64,000 nt of DNA from assembly GCA_018902385.1 (NCBI GenBank), contig JABSSW010000073.1, positions 62,001 through 126,000 of the forward strand, written 5' to 3'. Below the pieces are notes generated by a model. That model was not told the origin of the DNA. It worked only from the letters and a program-made list of their open reading frames with translations, and did no database searches. Every line of letters starts with the position of its first letter. Positions within the stretch are counted from its first letter, which is position 1. Positions 45,581-56,229 of the stretch are shown here, piece by piece. The stretch is from Physcia stellaris (Eukaryota; Ascomycota; Lecanoromycetes; Caliciales; Physciaceae). The position numbers were made by a program, and so were the translations under genes.

Positions 45581-47026
45581 GTTTGGGTTTGTGAGATAAG
45601 GGATGAGGAGGATGAGGGGATGGATGTGTGTTTTTGGCTGTTGTTTGCCTGTTGTTACTAGGCTTGAGGTGGGGAATGGGAGGATAGCTTAGTGGGATTC
45701 TTGTTCTGGGGGGTGGAGTTGGGGATTACTCTTGGTTTGGGGGAGGGGGTGTACTCGTATGGAGTAGGAAGGACCGTATTCTTAAGGTACTACTTATAGG
45801 GTGTAGGAGATATCTTAATGAACGGGAAAAATTTCATCCTTACTGGGTACACTCAACGGGGTTTGAAGGTATAGATCGCCATGTGATCCGGTTGATGTTA
45901 TTTCACCAACCACCCGATGAACGCGATTTTGATAGTTTTCAATTTGCCCCCTCTTCTCTCTTTTGATACATACTAATACCCCACCTCTCAATTCATCTCA
46001 ACTTCTCTTTCACCTCTCCTCCTCTCCCCAACCCACTCGCTCCAAATCCCAACACCCCCAGTCTGGAATCATCATCCCTACCCTATCCCATCCCATCCTT
46101 TCCCACGGTATAAATCTATCCCTCTCCATCCTTCTCGAGGATCATACCCCTTTGCAGGACCTCCCATCAGCGCATGCATAACCCTTTCTCTCCAACGCTA
46201 TCGATAAATAGCATGAATAGAGATTCGGATAGTGGGGTTAGAAGTAGAAGGGGAGTGAACGGGGTCATTGATGGGGAGCTCTTGGTAGCTTTTTTTTGGA
46301 AGGGGGTTTGGGGTGGGTTGGGTTGGGTTGGGTTGAGTTGGGGTTAGGTGGGTGATTGGAAGAATGGGAAATGAGGTTGCTCAGAGTACTGAAAAGCGAA
46401 GAAGAGGTGGTTGCATCGGATCACTGAATTGCCACTATTGTAGCGGCTGTAGGGATCCAAGACTCAAGGCTCATGAATGGCAAAGGTGCTGCCGTGCGCA
46501 GAATCATTTCTATTCTTACTTTATGCTTGTATGACCATCCTGACCCTCCCCAAAGTCTTCGAGTCGATTGTTTTCTCTCTTTGGAAGGACGGTGACGCTC
46601 TTGGTATGCATGGACTTCGAGCGGAGGGGTTTGGGTTTTGAATAATCGTAGTAGGAGGAGCAGATGGCGAAGGGGAGCGAGGATACTGGATGGAGGACGA
46701 GATATGAGAGAGGGAACATGTTGGATGATGGGGAATCACTCCTACATTTCATGGGGGTCTCTTCCTTTTTGGAGGTTTGTGGAGAAGCAGCATTCTTCAT
46801 CACCGAGATTGAATATCTCAATTCCTTTCACAAGAGCCGGATTCGATGCTCTGCATAACAATATTAATGATTTGCGCTCGACCCTCTATCTTCAAGGCCT
46901 CGGTTCAATATCCGCAGTTACTGAGAACGTCTCGCTGGGATAATCCGACACTCATAATAAATTCAAGCCACTTGCAGCGTCGAAAGCCGCGAAGATTAGT
47001 AGATTCGAAACGAGTATATGCTCACT
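45581..47026. other. Spacer with G-rich telomere-like tract
   Basis: No gene is supported. At 46301-46352 the plus strand is G-rich and built on gggtt units (gggttgggttgggtt, then ggggttagg), able in principle to form a G-quadruplex. It resembles but does not equal the fungal TTAGGG telomere repeat. The sequence at 45950-46180 is strongly C/T-rich. Confidence 0.45.
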
Positions 47027-49362
47027 TCACTCAAACCCATCCCCCGCACCCTCCATCCCCACACCCAGCGGATCACCCCTCGACCCCATCGCCCGTGGAC
47101 TCAGCGGCGGGGCAGATATTTGATTCAGAGTCTCGCTCTCCATGTGCGTGGTGCTGGTGTTGCGGCTCGTGGAGTAGGACTGGTCGACTACAGTTAGACT
47201 GTCCCTATCCATTGTCGTGTCGTGGGTTTCAGGGGGGCGGTGAGCGCCGTGTTCGGTGGAGGAGAGTGCTCGTTCTAGAGAGCGGAAGAGGGGGTACATG
47301 CTTTCGAAGGGGAGCGTCGTCGGTTTTCTTCTTTGCCCTGGTTGCGGTCGCTGCCGGTGCTGCCGTCCGTGCTAGATAGAGAGTACAAGCGCCGCGCCTC
47401 TGCGATTTGGCGACGGCCTTGATTCGGCTTATCGATCCTGATCCAGCTCTGCGCTGCCAGGAGGCTCCAGAAAGCCGTTTGCCGGCGTCGGGCCCCGAAG
47501 GCTAGAAGACCCATACCTGCAGCATAGCATTCTCCCATCCTCTCGGCCATAAACGCCTGAGACGTTGGGCTTAACACGCCGAGCTCGAGCAACTTCCCGC
47601 CCCACCGCGCCGCCTCCTCGGCCGCTGTCGGACCTCGACTTTTTAGTAATTCGATTGCCAGAGTCAGGGTACGGATGGCGCCAAAGGGGAGGGAGCAGCG
47701 CGTGAGGTAGCTATATGTCGCGGTCTCGAGCATCTGGTCTACGGTCTCGGTTCTACTTCTCGAGGACGCGGTTTGTGGGATCAGCAGGTAGGAGATCGCT
47801 GCCATTTCGTTCGCAGCCGCGTGATACGCCCATGCTTTGTCGGTCGAGAAATCTGAGCGGAGGAAGTCGTAGGTTGAGTACGCGAGCCGGAAATCTCGGA
47901 GCATGAAGGCGTAGTCTGCGAGCGTGCGCATGGTTGCTTCTGGGGTGGTCGGGGGGTAGATGCCTAGATTGGGGTCGTAATTACTGTTCGATGAGGGGGA
48001 AGAAGAGTTCTGAGAATTGCGCGAGGAGCCAAATGCGGTCCAGCGTTTTGAGAGGGACATGAAGCGCCCTGAGAGTCCGCGTCGGCGGGAGGCGACTTGG
48101 TCGTTCCAGGTCATTATTCGGTTTTCCATGAAGGGGACCAAGGACTGCGTAACCATTTCGCGAAGGAAGGAACGGATTGCGGTGGCGTCGGAGTCGAAGA
48201 TGTAATGTATAGAGGGGCTGTCGGTGTCGTAATCAATTATAGAGATCTGGGAGAGGTCTTCTTCTGCGGGAAGCCAGGATGATGGCGGGACTTCAATGCT
48301 GTCGTCGTCGGATTGAACGCAGTTAGAGCTGCGGAGGCGGAGTAGGTGGCAGTGGAGGCCGAAATGACGTTTCATCAAATCGAAAAGGGCGGTGGATTTG
48401 GTGATGTCGTCTTGCTCTTCGTCATGGATTAGAACATAATAACGAAGGTATTCGGGGCCCACGAAAGTAGGAATTCGTCTTCCAGACTGGTTGTAGAGCT
48501 GTCGGAGTGTTTCGATTGGAGATTGGTTGTGTGAGCTGACAGCTATGATACATGCGACAGGATGGCAGAAGGTCTCGTACGGTACCATGAGCATGCTTGA
48601 GAGGAGCTTCCGTAGGTACAATGAGTAGACCTTCGACGATGATTGCGGCGGCTTCTGTACCCTGTTATCTGAGTCGATGTAGCCGCTACTTCGAGGTTCT
48701 CCGGTTTCTTCATTCCGTAGATGGTGATCTATGAGCTTTTCAAATGAGGAACCCGAATTGCCGCCAGAAGATGTGGAGTCTCGCGGCCCAGAAGTCCTTC
48801 CGTTGACACTTCTTCCCATCTCTGAAGATAATGGCCTGAATGGCTGACCATCCTCGGGACCAACAACCATTATGCCAAAGTCTTCCCATGCTTTACTTGC
48901 TCCAACGCTATCTCTTACTACCACTTTTCCTGGTATGCGCTCTCCGTACGGTCTCAGCAAGTCCCGGAATCCTCCAGTGAAGCCCTTGCCCTGAATAAAC
49001 TCCTCGGTATCCACCGAAGCGTATATCGAGACGCGCGGGGCGAAGGAACCAGTAACGATCTGACGAGGCTCGTCGTAATTACCTGGCAGAGGAGCAGGCG
49101 ACGAGGACCTTGTCCCAACACTGGATGAACGTTCATAGCTTCCTTTTCGAGGCCCTTCCGAGGACTTCAGCCTTTGCGGTAATGGTCGGAGAGGCGATTG
49201 TGTGACATCAGGTGAGCTCGCGGAGAGAAAGCCGTCGATCCTTGGGGACTTGGGGCTGAGGGTTGTATCTACATTTGGCAGGCTACCGGAAGAATGCTGC
49301 CGTGATAACGTCGGCCGAGGCTCTCGCGGGGAAGTTTGCTCTGGATTGAAGGGAGATGTCAT
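47027..49362 (-). CDS. TRS85: TRS85/TRAPPC8-like TRAPP subunit
   Basis: The main frame (49362-47275, 695 aa) has a Ser/Pro-rich leader, then the diagnostic TRS85 block SFAPRVSIYASVDTEEF, GGFRDLLRPYGERIPGKVV and VRDSVGASKAWEDFGIMV. A TRAPPC8-type helical body follows (LADYAFMLRDFRLAYSTYDF, AYHAAANEMAAISYLL). TRS85 directs TRAPP to Rab/Ypt1 activation in ER-Golgi traffic and autophagy. The frame ends in an uncharacteristic tail (RRSPSKACTPSSAL). A second frame (47299-47027), joined near 47310, continues with LPFESMYPLFRSLERAL, the expected family ending. No good intron joins them, so a one-base frame difference (natural or sequencing, in an A/C-rich stretch) is likely. It is divergent from the next gene by 480 bp. 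Confidence 0.8.
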
Positions 49363-49842
49363 GGATATGGCGCCTGCGCATCAGGTATCGGGACAGTAGG
49401 AATAGAATGCCTTGACCGTCGAGGTCTTTTTCGATGTTGCGCAATACTGAAACTGGTGTGGTCTGTCAAGGTGGGTATCCAGAGGTTCAACATCATGTAT
49501 TGATCGTCCTTACAGTGTTGCGATCCCCCAGCTATGCAGGCCAGAGGAACAGAGTCTTCATTGGTGCTTGTGTTGGATTCGATGTTTGCTGACTTTGACG
49601 GCTGTCAACTTGCGGCATGACGATCCGACTCACTTATCCACCGCCAAGACGGAAGCTTGCCCCGGATCAAGGTCCGTACTCCGTTTTCCGTACAGTACTA
49701 AGGAGCTAAGGTACATGTACCTCAGCATGACCTCCCAGCACGAGCCATGGCTTTACCAGAACAACAAACTTGCGCTCGCGTACCGCTGGTAGCTTCACAT
49801 AACAGTCTACGAATCTCACCTCGAGCTTAGTCGCCATACGCG
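49363..49842. promoter_or_regulatory. Shared divergent promoter region
   Basis: 480 bp between the divergent TRS85-like and sterol-reductase-like genes. No separate gene is supported. A paired agtacta/aggtacatgtacct motif lies at about 49694-49724. Confidence 0.3.
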
Positions 49843-51513
49843 ATGCTTCGACACAAAAAAGACGTCGAAGCTATCGCTGCCCAAGTCAAAGAGCTGTATC
49901 ACCGGCGGGAACCCTTTCGCATAAATCATGGTTCGACGAATAGCACGCGCCAGTCCGTCTTCGAGCGCAGAAGGACGATAGACATCAGTCACCTGAAGTA
50001 TGTTCTCAATGTGGATGTGGAATCTCGAACGGCTCTAGTAGAGCCCAATGTACCTATGGACCGTCTTGCGGAAACGACTTTGAAATACGGACTAGTCCCG
50101 CCAGTCGTCATGGAGTTCCCCGGCATCACAGTAGGAGGCGGATACGCAGGAACGTCTGGCGAAAGCAGCTCCTTCAAATACGGCTTTTTTGACCAAACAA
50201 TCAATTACGTTGAAATGATACTTGCGGATGGAGAGCTGGTCACAGCGTCAAAGACGGAGAGAGCAGATCTTTTCCATGGTGCAGCCGGGGCATGCGGTTC
50301 GCTGGGAATTACAACGCTCGTAGAGCTACAGCTCATAGAAGCAAAAAAGTACGTGGAGACAACCTATCATCCGGTCAGTAGCATGTCAGCAGCTGTGGAG
50401 AAGATACAGTCTTTCACCAGGGACAAAGAGAATTACGATTACGTGGATGGAATTCTATACTCGGGAGACCGGGGTGCCATAATTACAGGCCGCCTTACAA
50501 ATAAGAGAGCGAATGATAACGCGGTTCGAACGTTCAGCCATGCGAATGATCCCTGGTTTTACTTGCATGTGAGGGAGACGATCACCAAAAATCATGATCC
50601 TGTCACAGAATACATCCCACTAGACGAATATCTTTTCCGTTATGATAGAGGAGGATTCTGGGTCGGACGTTCTGCGTTTCAGTACTTCTTCACCCCATTC
50701 AACCGCTTCACGCGATGGTATCTGGACAAATATCTTCGCACTCGAATGTTGTACACGGCACTTCATGCCAGTCGTCACACTAAGCCATACGTCGTGCAGG
50801 ATCTCGCGTTGCCAATGTCTGCTGCTACGGAGTTTGTGGAGTTCACTGAGAAAACGTTTGGAATCTACCCACTTTGGCTTTGTCCATTGCGTCAAAGCGC
50901 ATCTCCTACCTTTCACCCACATACCCCAGACAATAGGGTAGATACAGGACCGCAAAAGCTTATGCTCAATATCGGCCTCTGGGGCTACGGGCCTAGTAAT
51001 CATAACACCTTCATGCGGGTTAGTCGTGCGTTGGAGAGTAAGTTGCGCGAGCTTGGTGGCATGAAGTGGCTATATGCCCAAGTATATTACTCTGAGAAGG
51101 ATTTTTGGGACATCTATGGTCGAGGGTGGTACGATGATTTGCGCCAGAAATACAATGCAACGTCCTTACCCAGTGTATATGAAAAGGTGAAGATCGATAT
51201 CGAAGCCGAAACAAAAGCAGTCAAGTCGTCCTGGTGGCTATGGTTTCTGTCTTTCTGGCCTATCAGTGGTTTCTGGAGTCTATGGAAGGCAAAGGCAAGC
51301 CGGCAATATCTCCTAGCTGACAAGGCGAGCTGGAAGTCAATTGAGGAAAAACATCGCAATGGCAGGGCTAGATTGGGCTCGCTGGTTTGCAAGGCTATGC
51401 ACATACATATGATCGCATGGTCGTTCCCGGATTTCAGTGCAGAAGCCCTTCAAATAATCTGCTGCCAGAGGGGATCGCCCAAGCTCTGGCTGGCGGTCTC
51501 GGAAATGGACTAG
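49843..51513 (+). CDS. Delta(24)-sterol reductase-like FAD protein
   Basis: One frame of 556 aa, starting at the ATG at 49843. The FAD-binding (PCMH-type) domain is typical of the DHCR24/DIMINUTO family: HGSTNSTR, VLNVDVESRTALVEPNV, then EFPGITVGGGYAGTSGESSS and GFFDQTINYVEMILADGE. The C-terminal half includes LYAQVYYSEKDFW and an aromatic-rich segment (WWLWFLSFWPISGFW) that could contact membrane. Animal and plant relatives reduce the C24 double bond of sterols with NADPH. Ergosterol synthesis does not need this enzyme, so a fungal copy hints at modified sterols or triterpenoids. Unlike human DHCR24 there is no N-terminal membrane anchor. It lies about 11.5 kb from the OSC gene. Confidence 0.8.
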   Translation: MLRHKKDVEAIAAQVKELYHRREPFRINHGSTNSTRQSVFERRRTIDISHLKYVLNVDVESRTALVEPNVPMDRLAETTLKYGLVPPVVMEFPGITVGGGYAGTSGESSSFKYGFFDQTINYVEMILADGELVTASKTERADLFHGAAGACGSLGITTLVELQLIEAKKYVETTYHPVSSMSAAVEKIQSFTRDKENYDYVDGILYSGDRGAIITGRLTNKRANDNAVRTFSHANDPWFYLHVRETITKNHDPVTEYIPLDEYLFRYDRGGFWVGRSAFQYFFTPFNRFTRWYLDKYLRTRMLYTALHASRHTKPYVVQDLALPMSAATEFVEFTEKTFGIYPLWLCPLRQSASPTFHPHTPDNRVDTGPQKLMLNIGLWGYGPSNHNTFMRVSRALESKLRELGGMKWLYAQVYYSEKDFWDIYGRGWYDDLRQKYNATSLPSVYEKVKIDIEAETKAVKSSWWLWFLSFWPISGFWSLWKAKASRQYLLADKASWKSIEEKHRNGRARLGSLVCKAMHIHMIAWSFPDFSAEALQIICCQRGSPKLWLAVSEMD

Positions 51514-52366
51514 CCTTGAACCGAATTATCTCATTCACTCTTTAGTAGTCATGCACGGGAACTTGTACACGACCTGTACCTATCTTGTCATAAATGAAAA
51601 CGCGGTCAGAGACGAATTGTCCTGCAGTCTAAATATGCATCCAAGGATACTGACGGCCGACGAGGAAGCAGACCATTCATCAGATTTCGTCGTCTTTCTA
51701 CCCCTTCGTTCGTCTTCAAGGGCAGCGCTGAAAGTGTGGCTCAGAGTATCGCATACAAGTTTGGTGGGTAATTGCCTAATCGAAAAGATACTCAGGATTT
51801 GGGGGACCAAGAGAAACCTGAGTTTACCGAGAGAATGGTGGTGGTTTACAGCTTGGTTAGAATGTGGAAGCCCCTGCATAAATGCGTTGCGAAAAGTGGT
51901 GTGGGTGTGTGGTGGCTAGCAAATCAGAGATCGTAGTAACCGCCCTGTCCTCCCCCAAATCATCGATATACCACTCAAAGGACTTCCGGGGCGAGAGGCA
52001 TTCCAAAACGTTGGGGGCTTTGATTCCGAACGGCACACCTTCCCATTCGAATGTCGACTTGTTGCGGTCCCTTTGAATAGGAAGCATGAGCCGCACGACT
52101 ATGTACAGAAATAGCAGCAACAATGGGGACTTTCTCTAGGGTAGGTCGATTCAGTTCCAACGACCTCTTTCTTATTCCTTCAATTTATGTTTTGGTCTCG
52201 TCTATCGCTACACTATATATAAACTTTGTTCTGTCACCGTTGGCATTCAGTCAAAATTGGTGGTTAGTTCATCGTTCTTCGTCGAGCTAGCCTTGGATGT
52301 CCCCGTTCCCCATGTCACCGTGTTTCAAGAGGTGTACACATCGAAGATAAAACTCGATCATCGTCT
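51514..52366. promoter_or_regulatory. Spacer with TATA box for the next gene
   Basis: No gene is supported; the 122-codon frame at 51551-51919 has no domain. A strong TATA-like element (tatatataaac, about 52213-52223) lies about 150 bp before the ATG at 52367. Confidence 0.4.
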
Positions 52367-53692
52367 ATGGCTCCCCAAAATACGTTTACTAGACTTGCTG
52401 CGATTAAGGAAACAAACGCCACGGCACATGTGCGTTTGGCAGATGGATGGATAGATCAGCCGAACGGACGTGGAACGCTCGACATCATTCAAAGTTGCTT
52501 ACTCACAGTGTTTCTATGTAGTTGGTCTGTACTATGTCTGAATGTTCCTGCGCCATCCAACAAGCGCTGGAGCTTCTTATCACTCAAAATCAACTGGATG
52601 GTCTTTACCATTTTCTTCCCCGAGGTTGTCGTGGCCTTTGCAGCAGAACAATGGGAATCAGCTTGTCAAAGTGTTGATGATTTTGCGAAGTTGGGCTATC
52701 CACAATGGAGCATGCGCCACGCTTTCTTTGCGGATATGGGTGGCTTCCTACTTCGGTCACCCGATTTTCCAGCCTTTCCCGTTGATGGCCAGCAGCTCAT
52801 CTATCTAGTCGGTCGGAAGTATCTTCCATATCCAGAGATTGACCAAGAAGCAATTCGTGACAAGAACAAGGCCGATGGATTCGCGAGAATCATTACTCTA
52901 ATACAAATAGCCTGGTTCACCATCCAGTGCATTGCTCGCACGATCCAGCACCTACCTATATCTACATTCGAGCTTTCCACCTTGGCCTTCATTTTCTGCT
53001 CTCTCAATATCATGTTCTTCTGGTTTCACAAGCCGCTCGATGTAGAAGCACCCATTGTTCTACATACCGACACTAGGATAGCAGACATACTTTTAGAAGC
53101 TGGAGATCGTGCTCGGAACCCATATAAATCCACCCCATTGGACTTTCTTGATCCCCCAGAGCGGAGAACTAGCATCATCGCATTATGTAAATTCGGCCTG
53201 GGAGTCCTCTTTGGGTTTGACATGGAGACCAGCGAACGACCAGTGAAAACATTCGTCAACTCCAGGACAACGCCATATAGGGGCATTACCGTTCGGGAAA
53301 TGTTGTACGGAGTATTGGTCGAGTTGATCTATTTCGGCATCCACCTAGCGGGGTGGAATTTCACCTTTCCTACGAGCACTGAACGTATCCTATGGCGGGT
53401 TGCCAGTCTTCAGCTTCTCGGGGTATTGCTATTTTATCTCGCCGTCATCACTATCGGCACCTATTTCTATAAAGATATCGCCAGAATACTATTTGGGAAA
53501 GAGTCAAACAGTATGCTCGGTGTAGCCGCCTTATCACCTAGGTGGCTACTCTTGGTGGCCTACTATCCCGTTATCATCGCCTACGGTTCGGCGCGGACAT
53601 ATATACTTCTCGAAGCCTTCGTCAGCCTACGGGCTTTACCTTTGAGTGTTTACAGCAGCGTCGATTGGGCAGACTTCATTCCTCATGTATAG
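52367..53692 (+). CDS. Fungal multispanning membrane protein, unknown function
   Basis: A single exon of 441 aa. It belongs to a widespread fungal family recognisable by WIDQPNGRGTLDIIQSC..T.FLCSWSVLCLNVP near the N-terminus, an EVVVAFAAEQW segment, a HAFFADMGGF motif and FWFHKPLDVEAP in the middle. Several hydrophobic spans are visible, at least at the N-terminus, at ELSTLAFIFCSLNIMFFWF, at MLYGVLVELIYFGIHLAG, at LLGVLLFYLAVITIGTYF and at the C-terminus (WLLLVAYYPVIIAYGSA). No enzymatic motif is seen. Function and localisation are unknown. Confidence 0.8.
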   Translation: MAPQNTFTRLAAIKETNATAHVRLADGWIDQPNGRGTLDIIQSCLLTVFLCSWSVLCLNVPAPSNKRWSFLSLKINWMVFTIFFPEVVVAFAAEQWESACQSVDDFAKLGYPQWSMRHAFFADMGGFLLRSPDFPAFPVDGQQLIYLVGRKYLPYPEIDQEAIRDKNKADGFARIITLIQIAWFTIQCIARTIQHLPISTFELSTLAFIFCSLNIMFFWFHKPLDVEAPIVLHTDTRIADILLEAGDRARNPYKSTPLDFLDPPERRTSIIALCKFGLGVLFGFDMETSERPVKTFVNSRTTPYRGITVREMLYGVLVELIYFGIHLAGWNFTFPTSTERILWRVASLQLLGVLLFYLAVITIGTYFYKDIARILFGKESNSMLGVAALSPRWLLLVAYYPVIIAYGSARTYILLEAFVSLRALPLSVYSSVDWADFIPHV

Positions 53693-54897
53693 AAACTTTA
53701 TATATACTTTCGCTCACAGACATTCTCTCACAATTCCGAGAACAGTCATCGCTTGGGTTAAATTATGTAAAGGAGAATTATTGAAGGTTCATAGAAATTG
53801 CTCCGGCTAGCGGGCTTAAGACAACAGAAATTGAGCAGCCAGTCTTTCGAAAGCACAATATTGCTCGCAGCTAGCACCGACACCGACAAAACACCGAAGC
53901 ATGAGAGAAAATGTGAACTCCGAGGCCAATCTGTGAACACTTCAACCCTTCTTACACATGATATCAAACAGAAGGATGTAATGCTCAAAACCATAGCCGT
54001 TTGAAATGGCTACAAGACGTCAAGGGAACTCCTAATATCCCTTGACGTTTCTTGTATGTAGGATTACGGAGTACTCACTCTCACACTGCGGTTCTGACAA
54101 TTCAAAATGATATCGCAATCTAACCGCAGTCGATCTCTGACAACCAATATCAATAGCTCAATACTACCATCCCCCAAAACAGTCCGTGTCTACAAACACA
54201 TGGCGCAAGCTCTGGAGGTACCTTCATCGAATCCATCCTAACGATAGCTATAGTTGTGCTTGTGCAGTTTGGAATATGATCTTGATATACATGCCCACTG
54301 GGTGCGATTGCGCTAGTAACCGTGGGTCACGATCGCGCTATAGATATTCCGACGAGGCGCCCTGTATATATGACTCTTTGTGATACTCCGACCAATCGTG
54401 AGACTGTTCCTAAGGTCTGTCTTTCTACGCATGCAAAGCGTTAAGGGAAGATGGTGACAGAGCTCTAATAACAACGTGGGTTGTGACAAGCGAAAACGGT
54501 GGGGTTTCGAGATAGCTTTTGGGCATTGATGACCTACCAAGTCCAGGATGTCAAATGCTCAGGGTCGAGCCAGTGATTTTGAGGTCTCCGGAGAGTGAGG
54601 ATTGGTCATCGTCTCATCCGATTAAGGGTAGGTACAGCTCTTCAGTGATAGTGCTGCAGCGAACTCTGAACATTGGGTAAGCACTACTGTTTGATCAATC
54701 GGCAGCTTGCATGTACCCGCGCGCCATCAAACATATCATGCTTCTACCCTTGAAAGCATGGTGTTTTTGATGGCGCCTTCGGCCCACGATTACCTGCATT
54801 TTTGCTCATTTCCTGAATATGTCCATGCACTCCTCAATGACATATCCATAACCACGGGCCTTGTCGTCCAGCAGTGGGGTCAACTTATTGTCGCACA
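53693..54897. other. Gene-free spacer
   Basis: No gene is supported in 1.2 kb. An imperfect inverted repeat (aagggaactccta / atatcccttgac) lies at about 54018-54050 and could act as a terminator for the membrane protein gene, though it is about 330 bp past the stop. Confidence 0.35.
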
Positions 54898-56229
54898 ATG
54901 CGCCTAGAACCATGGCTTCTTCGAAGCAGAAAATGGGCTCTGCAGAGTATCAGCTCTCGTCCGTCTAGGTTTAGCGGTTTCCCTTCGGATCAATGGCTTC
55001 GGAGTCTGTACTTCAAGTGGGCAGATTCGAAAAAGCCGAGTGAGAGCCTGCGTCAAATGCAAACGGACTACACATTTGCGCGCTCCAGCCCTCTACATAC
55101 TTTCAATACACAGTCGGAAAACTGGAAAGTGTCGCACCGCGCCGGCATTCGATGTCTTGCACGCGGGTCCATTCTCAAAGTTGTGTCATGGAATCTCGAG
55201 TGGAGGTTCTGGGCAGCGGAGCGCGGGACTGCAGCTGTGGAACACTTATGCCACACTGTGGGATACGACGCGAAGTCGACGGTGATTATGCTCCAGGAGG
55301 TCTGCGCCGAGTCTCTTCGTGTCATTTTGGACCATCCATGGATTCAAGAGAACTTTGCCACAACCACAGCGGAGGCCCCACAGAGCATTGTTTTCAGCAT
55401 CCCAGACCAGTCTTTCGTGTTGACGCATGTAGAATGGCAGGCAACATCTTACTTTACGATGATGCTGATTCCGAAAGATCTCCGCACTATCAAATGTTTC
55501 CGGGTGCCTTTCCCGACCTGTATGGGTCGAGATGCTCTGGTAGTGGACATTCCGGTATCGAGCAAGAATGGTTCATCGTTTCAAAAAGAATCCCTTCGTC
55601 TCTGTACTACACACCTAGAATCTTTGGGAACGGCGGCTCCCCGTATCCCTCAACTGGCTTTGGTTTCCTCTATTCTGAAGGGAAAACCCTCGTCCAGGTA
55701 CAAGATCATAGCAGGCCTTGTCGGTGGCGATATGAACTCAATCGACAAGTCCGACAATCAGATCCATAAGAGAGATGACATTGATTTGAGAGACATCTGG
55801 GAGGACATCCCAGCCCCACTGGTACCAAAGCTAAAACCGTTCGTCAAAGATTGGACATATGGCAGAGCAAGAGGAAACACCTGGGGTTATCAGTCCAACG
55901 GGGCCCGAACCAGGAAACGTTTAGACAAGTTCTTGTACACGGGCGCGCTGGAGACAAGTCGCATTGCAAACTTCGAGGATACCATGGGCAAATTGGGCCG
56001 GCTTGGGGTTGGTCTCAAAACCAAAGTAGACGCTTGGGAAGGCGACACACCTAAGTTGGTTACCAAGAAAGGAGTCATGGTGGAGAAGTCCACCAAGAAA
56101 TACGTGCCTGTCGATTGTTCTCGAGAGGGGAATCTACACTTGCGTTTGTTGAAGAACGTCCAGCGAGTCAAATATGATTGCTGGGTCAGTGACCATTTTG
56201 GCATCGCGACGGGCATCTCGATCAAGTAG
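54898..56229 (+). CDS. Endonuclease/exonuclease/phosphatase-family protein
   Basis: One frame; the first real ATG is at 54898 (443 aa). The metal-dependent EEP fold is shown by LKVVSWNLEWRFWA, VIMLQEVCAESL, LCTTHLESL, VGGDMNSID and the C-terminal CWVSDHFGIATG. These supply the Asn, Glu, His, Asp/Asn and Asp-His catalytic set. The order and the WN/LQE/GD.N/SDH motifs resemble TDP2-type phosphodiesterases, which remove topoisomerase II adducts from DNA 5' ends, but the family is broad and the substrate is not certain. An alternative ATG at 54911 in another frame would need an extra intron. Confidence 0.75.
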   Translation: MRLEPWLLRSRKWALQSISSRPSRFSGFPSDQWLRSLYFKWADSKKPSESLRQMQTDYTFARSSPLHTFNTQSENWKVSHRAGIRCLARGSILKVVSWNLEWRFWAAERGTAAVEHLCHTVGYDAKSTVIMLQEVCAESLRVILDHPWIQENFATTTAEAPQSIVFSIPDQSFVLTHVEWQATSYFTMMLIPKDLRTIKCFRVPFPTCMGRDALVVDIPVSSKNGSSFQKESLRLCTTHLESLGTAAPRIPQLALVSSILKGKPSSRYKIIAGLVGGDMNSIDKSDNQIHKRDDIDLRDIWEDIPAPLVPKLKPFVKDWTYGRARGNTWGYQSNGARTRKRLDKFLYTGALETSRIANFEDTMGKLGRLGVGLKTKVDAWEGDTPKLVTKKGVMVEKSTKKYVPVDCSREGNLHLRLLKNVQRVKYDCWVSDHFGIATGISIK

